Made by a program: the position numbers and the translations under genes. Positions 52,554 through 61,472 of a stretch of DNA of 64,000 nucleotides are shown here, piece by piece. The stretch comes from CAVRAZ01 sp963719135 (GTDB lineage: Bacteria > Pseudomonadota > Gammaproteobacteria > DSM-19610): positions 434,001 through 498,000 of the forward strand of contig CAVRAZ010000006.1 of the NCBI GenBank assembly GCA_963719135.1, written 5' to 3'. Numbering within the stretch: the stretch's first letter is position 1; each line of letters begins with the position of its first letter. Below the pieces are notes generated by a model that saw only the letters and a list, made by a program, of their open reading frames with translations, was not told the DNA's origin and ran no database searches.

Positions 52554-53177
52554 ATGAGTGATTACAACCAGACTATGATCGAGAAGTATCGCGGCAGCTT
52601 CCTCAGGGAAGTGGAAGCGAATGTGGAAGAAGGCGACTGGGTGAAGATGTGCATGCAGTGCGGCGTGTGCTCGGGCTCGTGCCCGCTGGGCCCGCACTGG
52701 GATCATCCGCCGCAGGAGATCTTCATGATGATCCGCGCCAACAAGCGCGAGGCGGTGCTGGAGTCCACCTCCATGTGGATGTGCACCTCCTGCTACAACT
52801 GCATCGCCCGCTGCCCGCGCGGCCTGCCGATCACGCACATCATGCACGGGCTGGCGACCTACGCCAAACGCCTGGGTCTGGCGCCCAAGAATCAGCCGAC
52901 GGAGAAATTCTCGCAGTTGTTCTGGGACAACCTGACCAGGACCGGCCGCGTGAACGAACTGAAACTCGGCCTGTCGCTGTATTTCATGAACGGCTTCGGC
53001 GAAGGCGTCAAAACCGCGCTGAAGATGAAGGACATCGGCTTAGGCATGCTCAAAGCCAAGCGCATGAGCCCGATGGAATACTTCGGCGGCCACAAGTGCA
53101 AGGACGCCAAGGGCCTGCAGGCGATCCTGAAGAAAGCCGAAGCGCTTGAAGAAGCCCGCATCGGCAAGCGCGGCTGA
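52554..53177 (+). CDS. hdrC: HdrC-like iron-sulfur protein replacing the QmoC N-terminus
   Basis: A 207-residue protein with two 4Fe-4S ferredoxin motifs, CMQCGVCSGSCPLGP and CTSCYNCIARCPRG, characteristic of heterodisulfide-reductase subunit C. There is no membrane domain. In many sulfur oxidisers the membrane subunit QmoC is replaced by separate HdrC and HdrB proteins, which matches this operon. The gene follows qmoB by nine bases and precedes hdrB by eleven. Confidence 0.9.
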   Translation: MSDYNQTMIEKYRGSFLREVEANVEEGDWVKMCMQCGVCSGSCPLGPHWDHPPQEIFMMIRANKREAVLESTSMWMCTSCYNCIARCPRGLPITHIMHGLATYAKRLGLAPKNQPTEKFSQLFWDNLTRTGRVNELKLGLSLYFMNGFGEGVKTALKMKDIGLGMLKAKRMSPMEYFGGHKCKDAKGLQAILKKAEALEEARIGKRG

Positions 53178-53188
53178 GGAGAACAGAC

Positions 53189-54088
53189 ATGGCGAAGAAA
53201 TCCTATTCCTTTTATCCCGGCTGCTCCTCGCAGAAGGCCGCGTCGTCGTCCAACTACCAGGTGTCGGTCGATGCCATGTGCAAGGAGCTGGACATCGAAC
53301 TGAACGAGATCCCGGACTGGAACTGCTGTTCGGCGTCCATCGGCTACGCCGGCGGCGGCGAGCTGCCGCGCCTGGCGCTGTCGGCGCGCAACATGGCGCT
53401 GTCCGAACAGGCGCATCCGAAGCAGGATATCGTCGCGACCTGCGCCGCCTGCTGGCTGGCGACCAAGGAGACCCAGGAGCGGCTGCACACCGACCCCGGG
53501 CTGCTGGCCGAGACCAACACGGCGCTGGCCGAAGCTGGCCTCAAGCTTTCCAACGACAAGAAGATCCGCCACATGGTCGAGGTGCTGATCGAGGACTTCG
53601 GCTACGATGAACTCGGCAAGCACGTGAAAAAACCGCTGGAAGGCCTGAAGATCGCCGGCTACGTCGGCTGCCAGACCAACCGCCCGTTCGGCATCGACGG
53701 CGAGTCGTTCGAGAACCCGCGCTACCTCGACAAGATGATCGAGACGGTTGGCGCCGAAGCCTGCAACAACTACGAAAAGAAGGTGTCCTGCTGCGGCGGC
53801 GCACTGGCCTTCTCGGAGCCGGAAAAGAGCCAGGCGCTGATCAAGGACATCATCGAATCGGCCTACGACAACGGCGCCGACATGATCGTCACACCCTGCC
53901 CGGTGTGCCAGATGAACACCGAGGTCTACCAGGACCAGATCAACGCCAAGTACGGCACCAAGTTCAAGATGCCGGTGGTGTACTACAGCACGCTGCTCTC
54001 GGTGGCCTACGGCAAGTCGGCCAAGGAGTGCGGGCTGGACGGGCAGATCATCCGGGCGAAGCGGTTGGAAGATATTGCGAAGAAGTAA
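53189..54088 (+). CDS. hdrB: HdrB-like CCG-domain protein
   Basis: A 299-residue protein with two cysteine-rich CCG domains. The first contains PGCSSQ, WNCCSAS and ATCAACW; the second contains YVGCQTNRP, SCCGGALAF and TPCPVCQMN. These bind a non-cubane 4Fe-4S cluster in HdrB and would connect the Qmo electron chain to its partner. GGAGAACAG precedes ATG 53189. A terminator follows the stop, so the operon ends here. A damaged partial copy of its middle is at 59685. Confidence 0.92.
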   Translation: MAKKSYSFYPGCSSQKAASSSNYQVSVDAMCKELDIELNEIPDWNCCSASIGYAGGGELPRLALSARNMALSEQAHPKQDIVATCAACWLATKETQERLHTDPGLLAETNTALAEAGLKLSNDKKIRHMVEVLIEDFGYDELGKHVKKPLEGLKIAGYVGCQTNRPFGIDGESFENPRYLDKMIETVGAEACNNYEKKVSCCGGALAFSEPEKSQALIKDIIESAYDNGADMIVTPCPVCQMNTEVYQDQINAKYGTKFKMPVVYYSTLLSVAYGKSAKECGLDGQIIRAKRLEDIAKK

Positions 54089-54110
54089 GACGCCTTCGCG
54101 ACGGTAAACG

Positions 54111-54141
54111 AAAAGACCGGCTTCGAGCCCGTCTTTTTTTT
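54111..54141 (+). terminator. rho-independent terminator of the qmo operon
   Basis: AGACCGGCT-TCG-AGCCCGTCT forms a nine-pair stem with one mismatch and is followed by a run of eight or more T. It lies 23 bases after the hdrB stop. Confidence 0.85.
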
Positions 54142-54311
54142 CTGGCTTCCGACGCACATTCTGTCTTGGTATTGAGTATCCAACATTACCAACAGCCCAG
54201 GCGAGCACCACCATAACGCCATGCCTTGGGACAACGGACTTTGGCCGACGAGCCTTCTTTCTCCCCCTCGGGGTCGGCTGCCCGTTAATCTTGCAACCCG
54301 GAATAGATTTG

Positions 54312-54349
54312 TATTACGATACTGAGTACTTTTACTCAGTATCGTAATA
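54312..54349 (+). promoter_or_regulatory. perfect palindrome abutting the start codon of the COG1373-type gene
   Basis: Two 17-base arms, TATTACGATACTGAGTA and its exact reverse complement, are separated by CTTT and end at the base before ATG 54350. There is no Shine-Dalgarno sequence, so the hairpin or an operator bound by a protein probably controls translation or transcription of the ATPase gene. Confidence 0.8.
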
Positions 54350-55609
54350 ATGGCGTACGAACGGTTTCAAATCAATATCTTAAAGCAGCGTCTCCGTGAG
54401 AAGCCGCGGTTCATGATGGTGATTTCCGGTCCCCGCCAGATCGGCAAAACCACTCTGGTGCGCCAAGCGCTGAGCAACTGCCCCCACACATTTGAGGCAG
54501 CCGACCAACCTTTCGCCAGCGGACTATATTCCCCCACCGGAGCGGCGGACAGCCCAACTCTGCACAGGCCGCTACCCGGCGCCCCACCAGACACTGAACG
54601 TCTGGTCCGGGTGTGGCAACAAGCGCGCTCCAAGGCGTCCGCCCGTCAAGGCGACAGACCATACGTACTGGCGATCGACGAAGTTCAGAAAATCCCCCGG
54701 TGGTCGGAAGTCGTCAAAGGTCTGTGGGACGCGGACCGCGCCGAGGGTGTACCGTTGCACGTCGTACTGCTGGGCTCATCACCCTGGCTGATGCAAAAAG
54801 GCCTGACGGAAAGTCTCGCTGGTCGCTATGAACCAATTCCCATGACGCATTGGTCCTATAACGAAATGCAACTCGCCTTCGACTTTTCGCTCGATGAATA
54901 CATTTACTTCGGCGGCTATCCCGGCAGCGCAGATTTCATCCGGGACGAAGAGCGTTGGCGGGCGTACGTGCGCGGAGCACTGATCGATCCCAACATCGAA
55001 AAAGACATTCTGCAGATGACCCGGGTGGATAAGCCAGCCCTGTTGAAATCACTGTTTCAATTAGGGTGCGGCGCCTACTCCGGGCAAATCATTTCCTACA
55101 CGAAGCTCCAGGGACAGTTGCAGGATGCCGGCAATACGGTCACGCTGGCACATTATCTCGATCTGCTCTCCAACGCGGGATTGCTCACCGGCCTCTCAAA
55201 ATACGCCGGCCGAAAACACCGTCAGCGCGCTTCCAGCCCAAAGTTGAACGCACTCAACACGGCTCTGATATCAGCGTTGTCCGGGTACAGCTTTCTGGAG
55301 GCACAAAGCGACCGCAGTTTTTGGGGGCGGATGGTCGAAAGCGCGGTCGGCGCACACCTGATCAACACGGCTTCCGACACCTGTACCGTCCACTACTGGC
55401 GCGAAAGCCCGAACGAAGTGGATTTCGTGCTCAGCAAGGGTCGCAGGCTGCTCGCGATCGAAGTAAAAAGCAGCACTTCCGCCACCAAGCTCAAAGGACT
55501 GGCCGCTTTCACGGCGCAGTACAAGGAGGCGCGAGAACTCATCGTCGGTGAAGGCGGCGTTTCGCTTGCGGAATTGCTGTCGCATCCGGCGGACAGCTGG
55601 TTTAACTGA
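54350..55609 (+). CDS. COG1373-type ATPase with DUF4143 C-terminal domain
   Basis: A 419-residue ATPase. The N-terminal AAA domain has Walker A GPRQIGKT (27-34) and Walker B VLAIDEVQKI (107-116); the C-terminal DUF4143-like part ends with a restriction-endonuclease-like core (NEVDFVL then AIEVKSS, with Asp358, Glu371 and Lys373). Proteins of this kind are widespread, often transferred, and their biological role is poorly known. Composition is AT-richer than the qmo genes. The palindrome at 54312 touches its ATG. The stop is four bases from the large STAND gene, so both are probably one operon. Confidence 0.85.
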   Translation: MAYERFQINILKQRLREKPRFMMVISGPRQIGKTTLVRQALSNCPHTFEAADQPFASGLYSPTGAADSPTLHRPLPGAPPDTERLVRVWQQARSKASARQGDRPYVLAIDEVQKIPRWSEVVKGLWDADRAEGVPLHVVLLGSSPWLMQKGLTESLAGRYEPIPMTHWSYNEMQLAFDFSLDEYIYFGGYPGSADFIRDEERWRAYVRGALIDPNIEKDILQMTRVDKPALLKSLFQLGCGAYSGQIISYTKLQGQLQDAGNTVTLAHYLDLLSNAGLLTGLSKYAGRKHRQRASSPKLNALNTALISALSGYSFLEAQSDRSFWGRMVESAVGAHLINTASDTCTVHYWRESPNEVDFVLSKGRRLLAIEVKSSTSATKLKGLAAFTAQYKEARELIVGEGGVSLAELLSHPADSWFN

Positions 55610-55613
55610 CGCC

Positions 55614-58600
55614 ATGGTACTGGTTCCCAGAAAAGTTCAAAAACACCATGACCGCCAGGAGTCGGCTGGCGAAAACGAACCCAAAGGGCTGGATTCGTTT
55701 CGAGACGAGAGTGCCTGGATATTGCTCGGCGAGCCGGGCGCGGGCAAGACCGAAGCATTCAATATGGAAGCCGATGCCACAGGCGGCACATACCTACGGG
55801 TAGCCGAGTTTATCTACTCCGATCTGGACAGCGACTGGCGCAGCACGACCTTGTTTCTCGACGGACTCGATGAGGTCCGCGGTGGTGATCAAAGCATCCT
55901 GATCAGGGTGCGCGATCGACTCAGGCGCCTCGGGTATCCGAAATTCCGCATTGCCTGTCGCGCGGCCGACTGGTTCGGCTCGACGGATCGCGAAGACATA
56001 GAGGGCGCCTCGCCCGAACGACGGCTCAGCATCCTGCTGCTCGAACCTCTCTCCGAAAACGACGTCATTGTCATCCTGCGCGAGAACCACGGTATTGAAG
56101 ACCCGGAGTTCTTCATCGCCGAATCAATAAGGCGAGGCGTGGGAAATCTGCTCGACAACCCTCAAACACTTGACTTGATGGCCAATGCTATTCGAGGGGA
56201 TCAATGGCCCACCACGCGCCAGGAAACATTTCAGCTCGCCTGCGAAAAGCTTGTCGAAGAGTCGAACAAGCGGCATCGGGACAAGCAGCGCACTCACGTG
56301 ATATCCAGTCAGGCGTTGCTCGACGGAGCCGGGCAGCTTTGCGCGGCGTTGTTGCTGTCCGATAAGATCGGCATCGCGGTCGATTCGACGCACGCTGATG
56401 ATCGCTTCCCGTATCTCGACGACTACGCGCCTCCGGATAGCAACGTGGCCATGGAGGCCGTACGCACCAAGCTGTTCCGTCCGGAAGGTGTAGAGCGACA
56501 GGTACCGGTCCACCGCAGCGTCGCCGAATTTCTCGCCGCACGCTGGTTAGCCGGTCGGATCGATCGGGAAGGACTTGCTCTTGGTCGCGTTCTGAACCTG
56601 ATACAGGGCCGGGACAGCCGAACGGTCGCCGGTCTCCGCGGGCTTTTTGGGTGGCTGGCCCTGCATTGCCAGGCAGCGCGCGCGCGCCTGATAGATGCCG
56701 ATCCATTGACCGTCGTTGCCTACGGCGACGCCGCGCCCATGTCAGCGGCGGACAAACGGCGGATCCTCGCCGGCCTGCGCAAGGAAACCGAACGCAACAT
56801 CGGACTTCTTTGGGATGTACCGACGACGCATCCGTTCGGCGCGCTTGCAGCACCTGAGCTTGCACCCGACTTCGTGTCGGTCCTCGAGTCTCCAGCCCGC
56901 GATGCCGCCAACCAATCCTTCAGTGAGTGCATCCTATCGATTCTCGCCGAAGGAGCCGCAATGCCCGCGCTCGCCACGACTATCGAAGAGGTCGTCGAGG
57001 ACGGGACTTGGTGGGGTTCAGCACGAGGCATTGCACTGAAAGCATGGATGAGGTTAACGCGACCAAAGGAAGCTATTTCCATGCTTGATGCAATGACCAA
57101 CGGTCAAATTAGCGACCCTGACGACCAGCTCGCCGGCAGCCTGCTCTCCCATCTCTATCCGGACCATATTCGTCCCGAGGAACTGATGAATTACCTACAT
57201 CTTCCGAGGGAACACTCACTCCTAGGCCGTTTCTTCTTTTTCTGGACGAACTATTTGCCCACCAATGCTCCAGAGATTCACTTACCGGTTCTGCTCGACG
57301 AGTTAGCCAAGAGAAACGATCCGTCGTTGTTCAATGTGCGTCGGTCTAGTTTCGGACACATGGCTTCCCGGCTGTTGAGTCGTACGATTTCTCTCTTCGG
57401 CGACAACGTATCCGACGATCGCCTTTTCGCTTGGTTGGGTATCGGCGCTGACAAGTCTGGCTGGTTTCAAAGAGATGAAACCGAGCGAAAACTAATTGCA
57501 TCCTGGCTTGAAAGCCATCCTGAGCGTTACAAGAAGCTGCTACAAATATGCTATGGGCGCTGCGCAAGCGCCGAACTACCCAGGCATTGCGTTGTGAGAT
57601 ACACAAATCGTCTGCACGGCGCAACCGCTCCAGATGACATCGGTCTCTGGTATCTGAAACAGGCTTCTGTTGAGGCAAACGAAGAACTTGCGCAGTCGCA
57701 TCTTTCGCGCGCGATCATGTCGCTCATGTACGAACACGGGCATAGAGATCTGTCACTGGAAATAATAGAAGCGTGGGGCGACACACACCCCGAGAAAAAA
57801 CCCTGGATCACACCTTTACTTTACTGCGAACTTTCAGAAGATCAAGTGGAGCATATCAACGACGAACGGATTCTTCAGGAGCGGCGGAGCGAAACAAGGA
57901 AACGACGCACAACCGAGGTTAGCGAGTGTATTTCTGCTGTTCGATCAGGAAACGCCAACACAGAATTGATGCATAAGCTCGCGAGCGTATGGATGGACAA
58001 TCGTCCCGATACCCATGGAGAAACCCCCGCAGAACGCTTCAACGACTACTGCGAAAACGGCCCGGAACTGCTGCTGGCGGCGGAGTCCGGTTTTGTTTAT
58101 TGTGTTACCAAGCCCGACCTCCCGGAAGTTTCTGAAATCATCCAGATCGCAATGAAATGGCAGGAACACCCAATTCGCCTACCCTGCCTGGTCGGAATGG
58201 AATTACGATGGCGACAAGAACCGGGGACGGTTGATTCACTCTCTGATGATGTGCTGAGCCGTATGGTCGCCTTTCAGCTGACTTATAGCGGTGAAACGCC
58301 CAAGTGGCTTACCCATCTTGTTAGCGCGCGGCCGGCCCTGGTTGCCGAGGTATTAATAGACTATGCCAGCGCAATGCTGAGATCCAATCAACGACATATC
58401 GACTTCATCTACCAACTGGAGCGAGATCCCGCATATCGTGACGTAGCCGTCCGCGCTGTGCCGTCTCTGCTGAAAACTTTCCCGGTACGATCAAAGACCG
58501 AGCATGCCAATTATCTTGAGAATCTGCTAAGAGCCGCCCTGCGCTATCGCGTGGATGAATTACCCGCACTCCTTGAGAAAAAGATCTCTTCGAAAAGCAT

Positions 58601-59627
58601 GGACGCCACCCAAAAGACTTACTGGCTTACGACCGGCATGCTGCTGTCACCGGATCAATATGAGGAACCTCTCCTGGAGTACATTGGCAAATCATGGACG
58701 CGCGCCAACGCACTGGCGGGTTTCCTGGGTAAGGATGTCGGCAGGTTGAGTGACGAATACCTGCTCTCTGCGAAAACCCTGGGCAAGCTGATCGAATTGC
58801 TTACACCTCACGCCGAGCTCCATTGGCCACGCGGCGGCGGCAGGGTCAGCGAATCGATGAACCGAGGCGAGCGCGTGCGCTCCCTGGTGACCCGTCTGGC
58901 CGGGTTGGCCACCGAAGATGCGGCATCGGAAATCGACCGGCTGCTCACGATCCCGAATCTAAAGTCACTGAAACAGACACTCGAAAACGCGCGCAATCAA
59001 CTGCAGTTGAAACGGCGTGAGAATGAATTCCGCTTTCTTCCGCTGGCAGGCATCACACAGGTACTTGCCAACCAGGCCCCGGCCAGTGTTCCGGACCTCG
59101 CGGCGTTGGCCCTGGACCACCTCGACGATATCGCCCTCCAGATCCGGCAGGAAAATGATAACGGCTTTAGCGCCTTCTGGAATGTGAAGAACAATAAGCC
59201 TGTCGGCCAGCGTGACGAAAACCAGTGCCGCGAAGAACTTCTACGCCGACTCCGCCCTCGCATGATGTCTCATAAAGTTGACTGTCAGCCCGAAGAACCT
59301 TATTTCAATAATAGACGGGCAGATATCCGGCTTTCTTATTGCGACACACTGGATCTGCCAATCGAAATCAAGCGGGACAGTAATGACGGACTCTGGACCG
59401 CCATACGCGCTCAATTGATCGGCAAGTATTCGGTAGCCCCGAAAGCCAAGGGACATGGTATCTATCTGGTGCTCTGGTTCGGAGGAAAAGACATGCCGCG
59501 CCCCAGGGACGGCGGGAAAAAGCCGACTACGCCCGGCGAATTACGGGAACGACTGGAAGCTCAGCTCACACCTGAGGAGAGAACACGCATCTTCGTTCGT
59601 CTATTGGATGTCAGTTGGCCGACATGA
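55614..59627 (+). CDS. NACHT/STAND-type NTPase with C-terminal PD-(D/E)xK nuclease domain
   Basis: A 1337-residue protein. The P-loop is LLGEPGAGKT (residues 37-46) and Walker B is TLFLDGLDEV (79-88), with the GLDE signature of NACHT/STAND NTPases. A winged-helix region (RQVPVHRSVAEFLAARWL) follows, then about 800 residues of helical repeat-like sequence. The last 110 residues carry a restriction-endonuclease-like core: RADIRLSY (Asp1237), then DLPIEIKRD (Glu1251, Lys1253). STAND proteins with nuclease effectors are known antiphage systems (Avs class), but those usually place the nuclease first. So this is a candidate defence protein with an unusual order. No exact family is recognised. ATG 55614 is preferred; an ATG at 55548 would overlap the upstream gene. 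Confidence 0.85.
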   Translation: MVLVPRKVQKHHDRQESAGENEPKGLDSFRDESAWILLGEPGAGKTEAFNMEADATGGTYLRVAEFIYSDLDSDWRSTTLFLDGLDEVRGGDQSILIRVRDRLRRLGYPKFRIACRAADWFGSTDREDIEGASPERRLSILLLEPLSENDVIVILRENHGIEDPEFFIAESIRRGVGNLLDNPQTLDLMANAIRGDQWPTTRQETFQLACEKLVEESNKRHRDKQRTHVISSQALLDGAGQLCAALLLSDKIGIAVDSTHADDRFPYLDDYAPPDSNVAMEAVRTKLFRPEGVERQVPVHRSVAEFLAARWLAGRIDREGLALGRVLNLIQGRDSRTVAGLRGLFGWLALHCQAARARLIDADPLTVVAYGDAAPMSAADKRRILAGLRKETERNIGLLWDVPTTHPFGALAAPELAPDFVSVLESPARDAANQSFSECILSILAEGAAMPALATTIEEVVEDGTWWGSARGIALKAWMRLTRPKEAISMLDAMTNGQISDPDDQLAGSLLSHLYPDHIRPEELMNYLHLPREHSLLGRFFFFWTNYLPTNAPEIHLPVLLDELAKRNDPSLFNVRRSSFGHMASRLLSRTISLFGDNVSDDRLFAWLGIGADKSGWFQRDETERKLIASWLESHPERYKKLLQICYGRCASAELPRHCVVRYTNRLHGATAPDDIGLWYLKQASVEANEELAQSHLSRAIMSLMYEHGHRDLSLEIIEAWGDTHPEKKPWITPLLYCELSEDQVEHINDERILQERRSETRKRRTTEVSECISAVRSGNANTELMHKLASVWMDNRPDTHGETPAERFNDYCENGPELLLAAESGFVYCVTKPDLPEVSEIIQIAMKWQEHPIRLPCLVGMELRWRQEPGTVDSLSDDVLSRMVAFQLTYSGETPKWLTHLVSARPALVAEVLIDYASAMLRSNQRHIDFIYQLERDPAYRDVAVRAVPSLLKTFPVRSKTEHANYLENLLRAALRYRVDELPALLEKKISSKSMDATQKTYWLTTGMLLSPDQYEEPLLEYIGKSWTRANALAGFLGKDVGRLSDEYLLSAKTLGKLIELLTPHAELHWPRGGGRVSESMNRGERVRSLVTRLAGLATEDAASEIDRLLTIPNLKSLKQTLENARNQLQLKRRENEFRFLPLAGITQVLANQAPASVPDLAALALDHLDDIALQIRQENDNGFSAFWNVKNNKPVGQRDENQCREELLRRLRPRMMSHKVDCQPEEPYFNNRRADIRLSYCDTLDLPIEIKRDSNDGLWTAIRAQLIGKYSVAPKAKGHGIYLVLWFGGKDMPRPRDGGKKPTTPGELRERLEAQLTPEERTRIFVRLLDVSWPT

Positions 59628-59684
59628 AAACCTGAATTGATTAGTCACCCCGCATTCACCTCGACGAGAAGGGGCTCACCGAAC

Positions 59685-59855
59685 CACATGGTCGAGGTGC
59701 TGATAGAGGACCTCGGCTACTACGATGAACTCGGCAGGCATTTGAAAAGGCCGCCGGAAGGCCCGAAGATCGCCGGCTACGTCGGCTGCCAGACCAACCG
59801 CCCCTTCGCCATCGACGGCGAGTCGTTCGAGAACCCGCGCCACCTCATCGACAAG
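59685..59855 (+). pseudogene. relic of hdrB after the STAND gene
   Basis: This stretch encodes HMVEVLIEDLGYYDELGRHL, GYVGCQTNRPF and IDGESFENPRHL, matching the middle of HdrB (residues about 128-185) at roughly 85% by eye. Small in-frame insertions (an extra TAC and an extra ATC) and loss of both ends show that it is dead. It is not derived from a recent copy of the adjacent hdrB, since substitutions are many. Confidence 0.85.
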
Positions 59856-59909
59856 CCTGTGCTTTCGGATCGATCGCCGGCACCGACGAACGGGCGATCA
59901 AGTTCCGTT

Positions 59910-61037
59910 TCACCGGAACACGTCGAACATGAGATCGTCGAGTGGATCCGCGGACAGCCGGTAAGACTTGATCCAACTTTTGACGTTACGAACGTCCTTG
60001 AAGCGTACGAGGTCTTTCTGAATTCTTACTATCTCGAATTCCAGTTCTCTTGTGTCATTCCGCAGCGCGGACATGAATTTTCGGGGCGTGAGCGAGTCCA
60101 AGGGCGCGAATCCGGCGGCGGCTTTCAGGTTCAACTCAATTTCCTCGATTTCCTGTTTCAGTTCCTGCGACTGGCGCTGCAGAATCTTGTTGAAGTGCTT
60201 CAGGCGCTCTTCGCTGATCCTGTTGATTTCGTCCCGATCGATCTGCTCGACCCGAAGCTGCAGCTCCAGCAATTGCAGCAGATCCCTGTTCTTATAGGCC
60301 ACGGTGACTTCTTGCATCAAATCGGTCTTGCGCCGATGTTCTTCGGGATCCTTTTCCCGGTCCGGATGCAGCGCAGCCACCAATTGCCGATAGACTGTCT
60401 GAATCGATCGGCTGATTCTGGCCTCTTCTTCCTTTTCCTGCTGCTCTCTGGCCAGTTGGCGCGCGGTCTTCTTACGCCGCGGGCGCCGGGCTTCCGCATC
60501 GCACCGCTGTTCGTCCAGAATGATTCCGAGTCTCTCCGCCGTGCCGTGCGGATCGTCCGTGTCCAGCTCAACCCCGTCGAGATCAAGTTCAAACTCCGAT
60601 TCCAGCATTGCGCGAAGCATATCCTCGCCCATGGTCTTCTTCAGTTCCTGCTGGTCATCAAAATCCATGCCGCCGTGTCGGTTCGCAATGGATTTCAGAT
60701 CGTCCCGTCCGTGATCGAGAATCAGTTCTTCGCAGATATTCACGATGATATGGCTGACTGTTGCCATTTGCGCCCGCGTCAGGCGGTTCTTCAGGCAATG
60801 GGCGTCGAGAAGCACAACCAGCATTGCCTGAAAATCGGCATAGCGTTCGCGCAGCGGCCCAAACCGGTTCAGCACCTCTTCCTGGTAGATCGGCATGAGA
60901 TCCTGCCATTCCTTGAGCCGCTGACGTTGTCGCTCGATTCTACTGACCAGGGTATTGAACTTTTTCTGCGCCGGAGTGATCCCGCCCGATTGGCTGATCC
61001 TGCTGATTCGCAGCGATTGAGAGGAAAGAGCCACCAT
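59910..61037 (-). CDS. J-domain-containing co-chaperone-like protein
   Basis: A 375-residue, strongly helical and charged protein. A J-domain-like segment is visible around residues 208-245: SRSIQTVYRQLVAALHPDRE with the HPD tripeptide at 224-226. Coiled-coil segments flank it (REQQEKEEEARISR before it, and LKHFNKILQRQSQELKQEIEE after it). Such proteins would recruit DnaK. No partner gene is nearby. Some J-domain fragments in phage-related proteins look similar, so the substrate is open. Confidence 0.75.
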   Translation of the reverse strand: MVALSSQSLRISRISQSGGITPAQKKFNTLVSRIERQRQRLKEWQDLMPIYQEEVLNRFGPLRERYADFQAMLVVLLDAHCLKNRLTRAQMATVSHIIVNICEELILDHGRDDLKSIANRHGGMDFDDQQELKKTMGEDMLRAMLESEFELDLDGVELDTDDPHGTAERLGIILDEQRCDAEARRPRRKKTARQLAREQQEKEEEARISRSIQTVYRQLVAALHPDREKDPEEHRRKTDLMQEVTVAYKNRDLLQLLELQLRVEQIDRDEINRISEERLKHFNKILQRQSQELKQEIEEIELNLKAAAGFAPLDSLTPRKFMSALRNDTRELEFEIVRIQKDLVRFKDVRNVKSWIKSYRLSADPLDDLMFDVFR

Positions 61038-61096
61038 CAGAACTCCCGAATATCATGGATGCCGGGTTGATCCGCGGCGCCCATACTATTCCACAA

Positions 61097-61223
61097 GAAA
61101 AGGGTCGGTGACAAATGACAATCAAGGGTCGCCGCCCATTCTTGTCCAGCATCGGTTGCCGGTAGAGCGCCGCCCAAGCGAAGGGATCAGTGACGAATGA
61201 GAATCAATGCTCACCGATCCCTT
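61097..61223. repeat. degraded REP hairpins of the RAYT-2 type
   Basis: Two decayed relatives of the AAAAGGGGTCGGTGACA hairpin: one beginning AAAAGGGTCGGTGACAAATG at 61098 with a damaged right arm, and one at 61181-61223 with arms AAGGGATCAGTGA and TCACCGATCCCTT. Confidence 0.65.
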
Positions 61224-61472
61224 CCCCGGACTACGCGGCGATAGTACATCAGCCGGTCCTCCGGATCGCGCGGCGCCTCGCCCGCGGGCACGCGACTCGA
61301 CTCGAAACGCCGCTCGCATTCTCAGATTACGTTGTTACCGTCGCATTCCACTGACGGCCCCCGGCCACCCGCCCGGCGCTCGCCCGCCCCCCTGTGACAG
61401 GCCGCGGGCAGCAGACGACCCGGCGGCGGGTGGCAAACCGCCCGTCGGGTCAATTTCTGAATCGGACCGTCC

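Noticed and set aside
49113..52847. 1244-residue open frame opposite qmoA-qmoB-hdrC
   Set aside because: It is complementary to confident sulfur-oxidation genes, spans several of them, and has the low-complexity composition of an antisense shadow.
54190..54310. tRNA-like or structured RNA upstream of the ATPase
   Set aside because: No acceptor/anticodon arrangement or conserved RNA core can be folded by eye; only the palindrome at 54312 is convincing.
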